Shown piece by piece: positions 8,035 to 17,382 of a DNA stretch of 28,155 bases. The stretch comes from Gymnopus androsaceus JB14 (Eukaryota > Basidiomycota > Agaricomycetes > Agaricales > Omphalotaceae). The position numbers and the translations under genes were made by a program. The DNA is taken from assembly GCA_009733575.1 (NCBI GenBank), contig ML769975.1, positions 1-28,155 on the forward strand, written 5' to 3'. The first letter of the stretch is position 1, and the number at the start of each line of letters is the position of its first letter. The notes below the pieces were generated by a model, which was not told the origin of the DNA, ran no database searches, and worked only from the letters and a program-made list of their open reading frames with translations.

Positions 8035-9375
8035 CTAGGAAGAACCCGACTTGGTAGTGGTCGGATTGTAAGGATGATCCCCAACAAACCGACTGTTCGA
8101 TTCCGAGCGCACACGTATGCCTCGGAATAAAGATGCTACAATATCGCTGTCTAGATCTATATCTCCAAGCAACTGGACACGATCTAGGACGCATTGTGAA
8201 TAGGATAACATCACTTTGAGCTCGTCAAAACGCTGTTTCGCAACATCGCAAAATGAGCCTTTGTTGATGCCTCGGATTTGAATATTAATCAAATTAGGCA
8301 GTTGAACGGACTGCCAAGCATCAACGACAAGGTCTTTATTGATAATCAGTTCCAAGGTTCTGAGTTGTGTATGACGGACACAGGGAATGAGAATGGATGT
8401 AGCCTCATCACCAAATGCTTTACTAATGCGGTGCACTGTTAAAGTCTCCAACGTTGGACACTTTTCGAGTAAAACTGCAAAAGCGCTTCCTCGATATAGT
8501 GTGATTCTTAACGTGCTCAGGTGCGTGAGCTCAATTGTATCGGTAGCACAAAGATGGGAGATGCGTAGGTTGCGAAGCCGAGGAGAGTGAATGAATGAAT
8601 CTCCAAGTATTCCCGGGCTATTGGCAGAGATGTCGTTTACAAAGATCGCTAAGGCGTCGAGGATGGAGAATTCTGTGAAATTACGAGCCTGTTTTAGAAT
8701 GTAATCCAGGCTCGGTAAATCTCCCCAGAATACGAACTCCTTCCATCTGTCTGCATGTCGCGCTAGATCATCTAGAACACTGCATAGCCCGGGAGTAAGT
8801 TCGATTTTGCCGGGGAGCAGACCCAGGCGCAGAGGTGCAGCCCCAGAGCGTGCGAGACACATCCCCAGTATGGGTATAATATCAAGGACAGGTTCTGCAA
8901 GCTCTACAAGCAGACAGGACCAGAACGAGGGCTGGGAGACGATGATTTCTCGCCACCAAGAAGAAACCCATGTCAATGGATAGATGGAACCTCTCACGCA
9001 TGCTCTAATTACACCAGGTTCGACCGTGTTACGCTCTGGAGTATCGAGCTCGAATATAACGAACTCGAATATTTCGCTCATGATTTCCGGTGGAAGTGTG
9101 CGAATGGGAGAAAGTAGAGACTCCTGCAACTCCAATATTTTCGCGAGCTGGACGCGTTGTGCATCCTGCAATTCAAATTTCTGGAGATTACGACGGGTCT
9201 CCTCTATCAGGGTGCGTAACTGTGACCGCTCGACAGCTGAGTTCGGGATGAGATTGGATCTGCTCAGAGAAAAAGCTCGAGAAAAATCTTCTTCTAAGTC
9301 CAAGTCAGACTGATCTGCAGGAGAAGGACTCGGTGTAGACTGCGAGGTCAACCAGAGTTTTTCGACGTCGGACAT
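8035..9375 (-). CDS. F-box protein, 446 aa, single exon, intact
   Basis: The protein has a variable N-terminal stretch (residues 1-60), a helical segment (RRNLQKFELQDAQRVQLAKI, about 61-80), and an F-box-like motif (LPPEIMSEIFEFVIF, from residue 94). A leucine-rich C-terminal half follows, with segments such as SPRLRNLRISHL and CPTLETLTVHRIS that look like degenerate leucine-rich repeats. F-box proteins recruit substrates to SCF ubiquitin ligases through Skp1. This layout (helix, F-box, LRR-like region) is common in large agaricomycete F-box expansions. No introns or lesions are visible. Five fragments of the same family lie in the window (1882-1930, 2508-2651, 3801-4051, 13215-13712, 19865-20033), and this gene is the only full copy. 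Substrate unknown. Confidence 0.85.
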   Translation of the reverse strand: MSDVEKLWLTSQSTPSPSPADQSDLDLEEDFSRAFSLSRSNLIPNSAVERSQLRTLIEETRRNLQKFELQDAQRVQLAKILELQESLLSPIRTLPPEIMSEIFEFVIFELDTPERNTVEPGVIRACVRGSIYPLTWVSSWWREIIVSQPSFWSCLLVELAEPVLDIIPILGMCLARSGAAPLRLGLLPGKIELTPGLCSVLDDLARHADRWKEFVFWGDLPSLDYILKQARNFTEFSILDALAIFVNDISANSPGILGDSFIHSPRLRNLRISHLCATDTIELTHLSTLRITLYRGSAFAVLLEKCPTLETLTVHRISKAFGDEATSILIPCVRHTQLRTLELIINKDLVVDAWQSVQLPNLINIQIRGINKGSFCDVAKQRFDELKVMLSYSQCVLDRVQLLGDIDLDSDIVASLFRGIRVRSESNSRFVGDHPYNPTTTKSGSS

Positions 9376-10625
9376 GAGTTGGACAATTCGAAGTGGCAGA
9401 TCGAAAAAGAGTGGCGTCGAAAGCGCCCAAAGAGGGCCTTTTATCCGAGTCAGCTAACCACCATCAGCTTTCCTTCTCGGCCTTAGTCCTCTCCCTTCAG
9501 TCAATCATCCGCGCCGAATCTTTCTACTAGACCAGTCAACAACACCCGCACGCCGCTATATTTTTTACCCTTCCTGTCAAGTAGATTCAGAAGAAAGAAA
9601 ACGGCAGTGACGAACGCGAATTTATTCGGTAAATTAACGCGACAGTGTCTTTTTGTGTATGCTATGGTCATAGGTGAGTGAATTCAAGATGGCAACTCAT
9701 AATTTATCAGATTGATCATGCCAGGCGCCGCTGCAAAGACCATACATTCATTCGCTTTATTGAGGACAGTACCAGTTTTCCTGACAAACTCATCCTCTTC
9801 ATTACCGGAGCATGGGCTGATCAGTAGCTACACGAATTATCGATCGCAGGAGTCGGAAATGGCTTAGCTTCAACTTTTTGCGTTGTACTGTATCTGTATC
9901 CTTATGGATTCTCCTCTTCGTCAGCCGAATACTCAGTGGAATTTCTACTTTGATCCTTTTCTCTGCGTCCGAATCATGGCTTATACCTTCTTTAGCCAAC
10001 TCTGTCTGTAGACTCTAGTTTATGGGCCGAGCCTCCTTGGTTAACAACGGATTCATCGCGACAGGTGCTGGTGTGGTCAACAATCAATTTATGTCTTCCA
10101 CGCACAACGTTGATTCTCTTATGTAGTGTCGTGAAAGCTGGATCATGGATAGAGAACTATGAATCCACTGAAACGGAAGTGCGCACGCAGCTGAGAGTGC
10201 AGACATCTTTCAATGACACCGAAACGGCTGGAAGCTTGAAGATTGCTCGTCAAGCTTCAAGTACGGTATTGCTTGTTCTTGGGGTAGATGTAGATTTTAA
10301 GCGGCTTTGAGGCCTCGATGTATGATTGTATCCATACATTCATGTTTCTTTAGACAAGAAGCGATGCGTTCCATCGATGAAAAATCATTGCTCACTTTGG
10401 AATCATCAAGCTTTATCACTCCACGCTAAACTGAGTACTGTAGCTTGGTCTGCGCTGTGAGTGGGCTGCAAGATCTTTCGATGAAAAAGTCCGGTCCTTC
10501 CCTTCTACGCATTGACGGTCAACTAAGATATAAGAACTTGAACTGTAGGTCGCCGTCCGCTACGACTCTACGAGGACCTCTATAATGAGCCAAGTAATTT
10601 ACATCGTTCAACAAGAAAAAAGATT
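9376..10625. other. Intergenic, no gene recognised
   Basis: The first 80 bases are the F-box gene's 5' flank and resemble the flank of the fragment at 2508-2651. Beyond that only short reading frames without recognisable motifs are present. Confidence 0.5.
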
Positions 10626-10778
10626 TCTGTCTGTAGCTACAGACAGATGCAGGAAATAAGTACTTACTGTACATAATTACTGATAGGGTGACTTGCAAGT
10701 CACCTAGTTATGTCACTGCACCCAAGCTAAAGTACCGCGGTGTGATCTGGACGCACGATTAAGGTCCTCGGAGGACCT
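10626..10778. repeat. Cluster of three perfect palindromes
   Basis: 10626-10647 is a perfect 22-bp palindrome (half-site TCTGTCTGTAG). 10687-10704 is a perfect 18-bp palindrome (GGTGACTTG/CAAGTCACC). 10762-10778 is 8+1+8 (AGGTCCTC g GAGGACCT). All lie within 153 bp of gene-free DNA. Possible dyad binding sites or foldback remnants. Confidence 0.8.
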
Positions 10779-11544
10779 GGAAAGAAACGGTTAAGGGTAG
10801 CCGTGGAGGTAGGATAGCCTATAACATGCGCAGTGAGAGTGAAGTAGTTCAAGATGGCAGGTCAAAGCGCTCTCTACGGCTTAAACTTGGCTGAACAATC
10901 CATAAGCGGACATGAGCGTTCATTAGCAGGTTTTACATAGGCCTTCTACGTAGGCCCAGTGGTAGCAAGTAGCACGCACATCGTAGACTTACAATTGAAA
11001 AACTTGACAAGCCTATAGTTTATCGTTTGAGGAATGCAATATATAAATAATGAATCCGATTTCCAAAACAATAAATACAAAATATAACACACCCACGGCG
11101 ACGAGAGAGGCAGAGAAATAGATAGATAGACGGGTGGATAGACGAATAGATAGGTAGATAGGTAGATAGATAGGTAGGAGGGAGCATAATCACAATTCAC
11201 GAAGAGACAGAAACAATGAACATTTCGAATCGCATAAACGCATATTGTAGTAGGGAATTCAGCTCGAGATCAAGTCCATCACTAGGCTCTGAAGGCTTCA
11301 AAGCGGGACGGAACGAGATACAATCGAGTGACGCTTGGCGTGCCATGTCCCGTTACGCAAGGGTAACGATGAAATGAAATCTAGGACAACGAAGAACGGT
11401 TGACGCTTGCGGTGCCAAGGGAATGGGAGGGGTGTTTGTGGAACTGTAAGTTGAAGAAAGGGTCAGTAAGGGAAGGAGAAGAGGTGAGGGATGGAAGGAC
11501 GTACACAAACAGAAGAAAAGAGAAGAGGCTTCTAGGGGAGGGGA
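10779..11544. other. Gene-free region downstream of the C2H2 gene
   Basis: Apart from the GATA microsatellite, no feature was recognised. It lies 3' of the minus-strand zinc-finger gene and probably includes its 3' UTR. Confidence 0.45.
11118..11180. repeat. GATA-type tetranucleotide microsatellite, imperfect
   Basis: Runs of gata/ggta with interruptions over about 60 bp. A fortuitous reading frame across it gives a low-complexity YLSIYLSTY peptide, which is not a gene. Confidence 0.85.
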
Positions 11545-12596
11545 CTACTCGACTTGGACTTTCCTATGCTCGCGCTCAGCTCCAGCCTCCGCACAGTCAC
11601 AGTCGCTCCCTCCGCCGCAATTGTCACATCTCTTCGCACCCTTGCCAACACCAATGGCCTTATCGGTTGCATCGGCGTTGCGATGAATACTAGTAACATG
11701 TCTCCCAAGATCATGTTTCCTACTAAACGCCCTTCCACAAGACCCATGTGTGCACACGTAGGCTTTGACTCTGTTGGGATTGTGTGTTTCCATGTGGGTT
11801 TTGAGGTTGAAGGCTCTGTCAAAGGCTGTGGAAACTAGATGAGTATCGTTGACAACAAAGACGGGTTGAGGCCGCCTACCTCGGGTACACATAGTACACT
11901 TGAATTTCTTGCGACTGGCCTTGTCGGCGTCGTCCGTGGAAAAGGGGACGAGCGGTATGGATGTAGCGGTCAGGTTGAGGGTGTCGATAGAGGGTGAGGT
12001 CACCGTAATTGACCAACTGATTGAAGAATTCGTTGGGGAGAGGGCTGCCTCCTGTGGAAGGACCATAGTCGGAGAAGCTCGACCTGTGGTTGTAGCGCTT
12101 GGGTTCAGTAGGCATATTGAACGTAGTTGGATCGACACAATCCAAACCGCTCAAATCCAAAGTAGCCTCGCCGTCAACAGCAAACCTCTGAAACTCGGTA
12201 TCGAGGTCAAGAGGGAATGAATAATTGGATGTAGTATCTCTAGGGAGAATACGCATTATACGAAGACTCTGACCGACCCGACACCGAGCGGGAGTCGTAT
12301 GATGACTCGGATGACGAGAACGTAAACGCCGACGCAGGTCCTTGTGCGCAGCTGAACGAGTCATCGAACTGCGACGAACGGAACTGGAAGGGGTTGGTGA
12401 TAGCAGTGGTAGTTGGAACAGTAAGCTGGTCAATGTCAATACTCTCAATGAGAGCGTCCAGCTCAGAGTCGAATTCGTCCGAGGTCGGAGCTACGACATC
12501 GTCTGCGGTGTTGAGATACGAGAAATCAACGCCAACGCTAGAATTCTGCTTTTTAGAAGCGTAGGGGTTGAATATGCCGGAAGAGTAGAAGGACAT
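11545..12596 (-). CDS. C2H2 zinc-finger transcription factor with one or two frameshifts
   Basis: The start MSFYSSGIFNPYASKK at 12596 lies in good context (accATG) behind a CT-rich leader. A serine/acidic-rich N-terminus (DEFDSELDALIESIDIDQ) suggests an activation region. Two C-terminal C2H2 fingers follow. The first, FKCTMCTRAFDRAFNLKTHM, is completed only after removing a 54-bp intron (11826-11879). The second is YVCTHGSCGRAFSRKHDLGR followed by HVTSIH. A Cys-rich tail (CDNCGGGSDCDC) ends at TAG 11545. The FNLKTH/RAFSRKHDLGRH pattern is common in fungal regulators of stress and development. Reading requires a +1 shift at a CCC run (12243-12245) and another shift between about 11960 and 12090. 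Real gene decay and missed bases in the assembly are both possible. DNA target unknown. Confidence 0.75.
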
Positions 12597-12652
12597 GGTT
12601 TGGTGGTGGTGGTGGTAGAGAGAGAGAGAGATGAAATTGGGGGAAAACTGCG
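12597..12652 (-). promoter_or_regulatory. CT-rich and (CCA)n leader of the C2H2 gene
   Basis: On the minus strand, a pyrimidine tract (ctctctctctct) is followed by five or six CCA units just before the ATG at 12596. Pyrimidine-rich leaders are common at fungal transcription starts. No TATA box was recognised. Confidence 0.4.
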
Positions 12653-13214
12653 CTTGCTACGGTATTGACACACAGCTTTAAAGCGCTGAGACGTTTTGAC
12701 AGTGCGCAGCGACAGTGAGAAATCGCCGAGGCGCTTAGATCAGTATCAGCCATGTTTCCGGGCGCTCTTGGCACTTGCGGTGTGTACTGCGAATTCGAAC
12801 TATCTAACGAAAACAAGGAATCAAAACAGCTGACGCTACTTCACTGCGTGTATGTTATATCCTACTTTTCACCCCGACCACTGTAAGTACCCTTTTCCTT
12901 CTGAGTTCTCCTTATTTCCTCGTACAAGCTCGTACACTTCTTGCCATCTTTTCTTTGGCCACCGGTACTACCTCTTGGACCCCTCTTTTTCCTCAGGCCG
13001 CTAACGTATGTTCAGTAGCATTCGATCGCTTGATGGAACAGTCACACAGATGTTTGTACATTCAACCGCACCACCAACAACTCATGTTCCCGTTCCCGAG
13101 ACCGTACTAATCGTGTGTCCTATCGCGGTAAGGCTTAAGGTAGGTAAGAAGTCTCAGATAAAAGGTGCTTGCTTCTGTCATTCATTTTCTTTTGCCATCT
13201 TAGACTTCCGAATC
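12653..13214. other. Intergenic, contains one copy of a 24-bp repeat
   Basis: 12717-12740 is identical to 13690-13713. No gene was recognised. The last part probably corresponds to the old 5' flank of the F-box fragment. Confidence 0.45.
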
Positions 13215-13712
13215 ATGGCTGGCGTCGACAAACTTTGCTTGACCTCGCAGTATACACCAAGTCCTTTACCTATAGACCAATCTGTACTGGAGGAAGCTTT
13301 GAGCGGTCCCAGTCACGCATCGTGATAGAGGAGACCCGTAGTAATCTCCAGAAATTCGAATTGCAGGATGCACGACGCATTCAGCTCCAGGAGTCGCTAC
13401 TACTTTCACACACTTCCACCGGAAATCATGAACAAGATGTTCAAGCTCATCACTCCAATTAATCCTATAGGATAGATAGGAGATTCCATCTTTCCATTGA
13501 CATCATGGATTTCTCGTTGTGGGTTTCTCATTGGTGACGAGAAATCATCGTCTCCAAACCCTCGTTCTGGTCCTGCTTGGGAATTGACGCTTGCAAAACC
13601 TGTCCTCGATATGGTACCCATCATACTGAGGGTGTATCTCGCATGTTCTGGGATTGCACCTTTGCGCCTCAGTCTGTTCCTTGACCCAAGAGAAATCGCC
13701 GAGGCGCTTAGA
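13215..13712 (+). pseudogene. F-box family pseudogene
   Basis: It starts as the intact paralog does (MAGVDKLCLTSQYTPSPLP, IDQSVLEEAL), then shifts frame (SRIVIEETRSNLQKFELQDA, RRIQLQESLL). The F-box is reduced to a garbled stretch (TGNHEQDVQ). It recovers similarity in PNPRSGPAWELTLAKPVLDM and IAPLRLSLF, matching residues about 150-200 of the gene at 8035-9375. Several deletions and frameshifts make it non-functional. Its end lies inside the second copy of the 24-bp repeat. Confidence 0.78.
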
Positions 13713-13713
13713 T
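13690..13713 (+). repeat. 24-bp direct repeat (other copy 12717-12740)
   Basis: Both copies read gagaaatcgccgaggcgctt followed by agat, 973 bp apart and identical. Flanks share only short further similarity. Confidence 0.8.
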
Positions 13714-15270
13714 GACTATCATAGCGCTTAAGAATGCTTCCGTGGCAGTCGACAAAGCGCACTGCGTAATGGATTGTCGAGAAGCTAGCTCACCTTCCTG
13801 TATCTACGCAGTAATACGTACTGTCATGGTGTCCACATCCGTACGGCGTACCAGGTGAATTTCTTGCAACAAATATAGCTTCTTTTCTCGATAATTCCTC
13901 TCACCGCGTTCAAGAAATCATATTTCCCTACTCTGATGAATCTCTCAATAAAGCCTTGAATTTTTCACTTGATTCTCTAAAGCGTCTTACTATTAATCTA
14001 CTTATAAAGGGGAGGAGATTGTTTGCCATAGCTGCCAACACTGTTTGTGCGATATTGCGATGGATTCGAGCAAGTTGCAAGTCGCAGTGCGTGTGTTCTA
14101 TTCTACTTCTCATCCCTTCATCCTTTGTTTGTGTACGTAGGTCTTTCCTCTCTCTCTCACCAACTTTTCTTAAGCACCACCATGCAGTAACACGGTTCCA
14201 CAATCCCTTCTAGCTTTCTCCCTTTGATGAATTTCCCAATAAAGTCTCGGCTACTGGCATCCCGCAGTCCGCCAGGTCCAACTCCTCTTTCTGTACCTTA
14301 TCTAGCCGCTGGGTTGTAGAAGAATCCTGTTGATTACGACGTTGATTCCTATCATTCGTCGTAATCCATCGACTGAGCGGCTAGGGTCCTCTAGCACCCA
14401 CTTTCGAATCACTACGCGCCGAGTCAGCAACGTTACTCCAGGCCTGTTACATTTTATTCTTGATCTTTCCCATCGGCATATGGACGAACCAAGTAGCTTG
14501 TATTGACTCGAATCGGACTCGGAGCAGTTGTGCCACAAAGACGATGATAATGTTCATTGATCAATAATGTAGAGCCTATATAAAACGAGGATGACTAAAC
14601 GCCTAGTCCAACTCCTCTACCCTCCTCCATCTACCAAGCTCGGTGTCGGTACCCTTCGAGTTCTCTCCCGAGTCTAAGGCAGGCGTCACCGGTCCACGCG
14701 TTCACGTCTCATCTTTGTCTCTTGGAACAGGGAAGCGTTGGACTCGGAGATAAGTAAGGCACTGCCCGGCATTTCCTTAATATTCCCCCTCGAAACAATG
14801 AGCTTACGACTCGGGCTCCCGCTCATATACTTATAGAAGGGCAAAAGCTTCCCGTAATTCAAGGCCTGATCCCCTTGGATTTATTTTCCCCATTTATTTC
14901 AATGCGGTTATCGAAGACGGGTTCGGAGCTGCATTCGTCTCGGGTTTCAATCAAAGCGGAATCGACCTGACACTGTGCTATAGCTGGTAGCGGGCATCAA
15001 TACTAAGTTATGTATGTAGTAAGGTGCGTATATATCTCTCTCATACTTACTCCAAGCAGTTATCGTTATCCTCATCTCTCTTCGCTTTTAGATGCGGTAT
15101 TCAAATGTCAATAACGAGGAGGCCGCAGTCCGCAGCTAACAAAAATGATCAATTGGCATATACTAATAGGATTAAAATCTTGGCAATGGAAGTGTACAGT
15201 ATCCACGTAAATGTTAAATTATCTTGTGTCGGGTAGTCAGCTAGCTTGATGAGGATGTATACACCGCCGT
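13714..15270. other. Long gene-free region with a nested inverted repeat
   Basis: No protein motif was recognised on either strand. The only structure noted is at 14302-14384, listed separately. A short similarity (tgatgaatctctcaataaag at 13935 and tgatgaatttcccaataaag at 14225) hints at old local duplication. Confidence 0.45.
14302..14384. repeat. Nested inverted repeats (stem-in-stem)
   Basis: CTAGCCGCT (14302-14310) pairs with AGCGGCTAG (14376-14384). Inside it GATTACGACG (14332-14341) pairs with CGTCGTAATC (14357-14366). A transcript could fold as a two-level hairpin. No known RNA family was recognised. Confidence 0.55.
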
Positions 15271-15280
15271 GCATATATAA
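15271..15280 (+). promoter_or_regulatory. TATA-like element upstream of the DOMON/b561 gene
   Basis: gcATATATAA lies about 55 bp before the ATG at 15333, a plausible distance for a fungal TATA box. A pyrimidine-rich stretch follows. Confidence 0.4.
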
Positions 15281-15332
15281 TGAACGTCCTTCGACTCCTC
15301 ACCTTACTTACCGAACTGTATTCTGAATCTCA

Positions 15333-17141
15333 ATGGTCAGGTTACTACTCATTCGAAGTCGATCTCTCTTTTCCTTCCAGGCTCTTTTTTCTCTTGCTTT
15401 TGCCTTTGGTGCGCCTGTGAGTAGATTCAATCTGATTTATTGTTTTCTTCACGCTAACGACCGGCACCAGGAGGATATTTCCGTTTGGCAAGCTCGGGCA
15501 GACTTAGGCTCAGACTCAGCAGTTACTACAACGGCGAGTTTGAAGGGCGACTCTCAATGTTCAACAGTACGTACAGTTGCCTCTTGTTTCCTCCGAGTCT
15601 TAAGATGTGCAACCTAAATTTCTATTTGCTTCAGTACATGTGTGTTACCGCAACTGTCGAGGGATCTACAACGCAATGTGAGATCCTCTCTATCCAAGTG
15701 GATTGCTCCTCATGATCGGCATCCAACACAGATAATCTCTCGGGAACAGGAATAATGGCACCTGGATGGATGGGGGTGTGCGTAGAGGTTCCCTTGTAAT
15801 CCCACTTGTCCTAATCCTATTCCTCATCTGCATACATAGTGGATTTGGCTCACAGATGGCAGACAGTCCAATGGTTATCTTATGGTCCAATTCAGATGGC
15901 ACAATTACATTGTCCCAACGACAGGCCCCTGCGGAAGTGATGCCTACGGTTGTATCTAATCCTCCTCGAACTGCCACACTTTTGAACAATGTCAGCACGG
16001 TATGTACTTATTCCTTCACACTCTATGTTGAGTCTCATCAATCAATAGACATCAGGAAGCAGCCCCCAATTTGTGTTTTCTATCCCGGCATGAGATACAT
16101 TTGCAATTATTCCTTTGTCACACAACTCATATAACTATGTAGTCAGAAAGCACGGTAACTGTCCCCACTATCTGGGCTTTCGGATCCATCAACCCAGGAT
16201 CATCATCTCCGAGTGCCACTCTGCAGATGCATTTAGAATCCATTGCTGCAAATTTTGATCTATCAAAGGATTTTAACGGTACCACTGGCAGTACCGTTGC
16301 AGCATCATCAACAGCACTTTTGCCATTCCAACGTCTGGTCATTGCACATGGCATCTTGCTCACTATTGGCTTTTTGGTTTTTCTTCCATCTGGAGTGCTG
16401 CTAGCACGATACTTGAGGACCTTTTCGGCAAAATGGTTCACGGGCCATTGGATTGTTCAAGTTATGATTTGTGAGTTTTTAAATTCCTGGGAATTTCTGT
16501 GTGCTCAATGTTCTCCTTAGCTGGACCTGTGATTATCATCGGTTTCGCACTTGGAATTCGTGCTGTTGTAGAAACTGGAGCACCTCCTCTTAGTGATAAT
16601 CATATGGTATGTCTAAGATTTTGTTCTCATTTCAGCGTGTATTGTTCTCAAATAATTTTTATAAATCGACAGAAATGGGGAGTTGCGATATTTGTCCTTT
16701 ACATCTTCCAGTGCTCACTTGGAGCATTCATTCACTGGGTGAAATTTGACATAAGAGTCATGGGGAGACCCCCGCAAAACTATTTCCATGCCTTGCTTGG
16801 ATTGTTCATCATCGGCATCGCACTGTATCAAGTTCGAACGGGATACAGAAGCGAGTGGCCTAAAATTGGACGTGGTGCACTTGGGGTGAGCACAGACGAT
16901 GTTTGGTATACCTGGGTCGTGGTAAGTTTCGCACTGCCTGTACATTTCATAGTATGATGAAGTACTGACACATACACACCGTCATATGTGTTTTCTGTAG
17001 ATACTCCCGGTGTTTTACATTATCGGTCTAGCTTTTCTTCCGAAACAATTGAGGCAGGAGAAAAGTCAGAGAAAAACGAAATTCCATGAGTCTCGAGAGG
17101 AAGTAGTTTTAACGGACTTTGAGACTCGAAGCAAGGAGTAG
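15333..17141 (+). CDS. DOMON-cytochrome b561 membrane protein, 410 aa, nine exons, intact
   Basis: Exons: 15333-15416, 15471-15566, 15635-15677, 15732-15777, 15840-15999, 16143-16470, 16521-16606, 16673-16921, 17001-17141. All introns are GT-AG and all junctions keep frame, giving 410 residues. A signal peptide (LFSLAFAFGAP, about 1-28) precedes a DOMON domain (CVTATVEGST, GIMAPGWMGVGFGSQMAD, SPMVILW, TVPTIWAFGSINPG). Five hydrophobic segments follow from residue 208 (LVIAHGILLTIGFLVFLP, GPVIIIGFALGI, GVAIFVLYIFQCSLGAF, ALLGLFIIGIALYQV, ILPVFYIIGLAFLP). H212, H245, H302 and H320 are candidate haem ligands. Such proteins carry electrons across membranes, for example in ferric reduction or extracellular redox; the DOMON half resembles the cytochrome of cellobiose dehydrogenase. 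The substrate cannot be told from sequence. Confidence 0.88.
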
Positions 17142-17382
17142 AAATACTCCATTTAGTAGATTTATCATATCCTTGAACTTTAATCTTGTATGTTACTGGC
17201 CACTTTGTTGGACTATACTCCGACCGGTACATTACGCTTTGACACTACCTGATATAGAATGTTACTTATTTACCCGGCCGCTGCGTTTCCGATTACCTAC
17301 ACCGGTTTAAAGATCAACTTATATACCTAGCATAGCAACTCCTGACTCCCTCAGTTGAACCACAGCAACATGCCCAACTGAA
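17142..17382. other. Short spacer
   Basis: 3' flank of the DOMON/b561 gene and 5' flank of the gag remnant. No LTR boundary or primer-binding site was recognised. Confidence 0.4.

Noticed and set aside
10946..11200. Minus-strand frame with YLSIYLSTY-like repeats
   Set aside because: Translation of the GATA-type microsatellite, not a protein.
11876..12448. Separate minus-strand gene of 190 codons overlapping the C2H2 gene
   Set aside because: Its middle part is the C2H2 protein in a shifted frame; both ends lack motifs.
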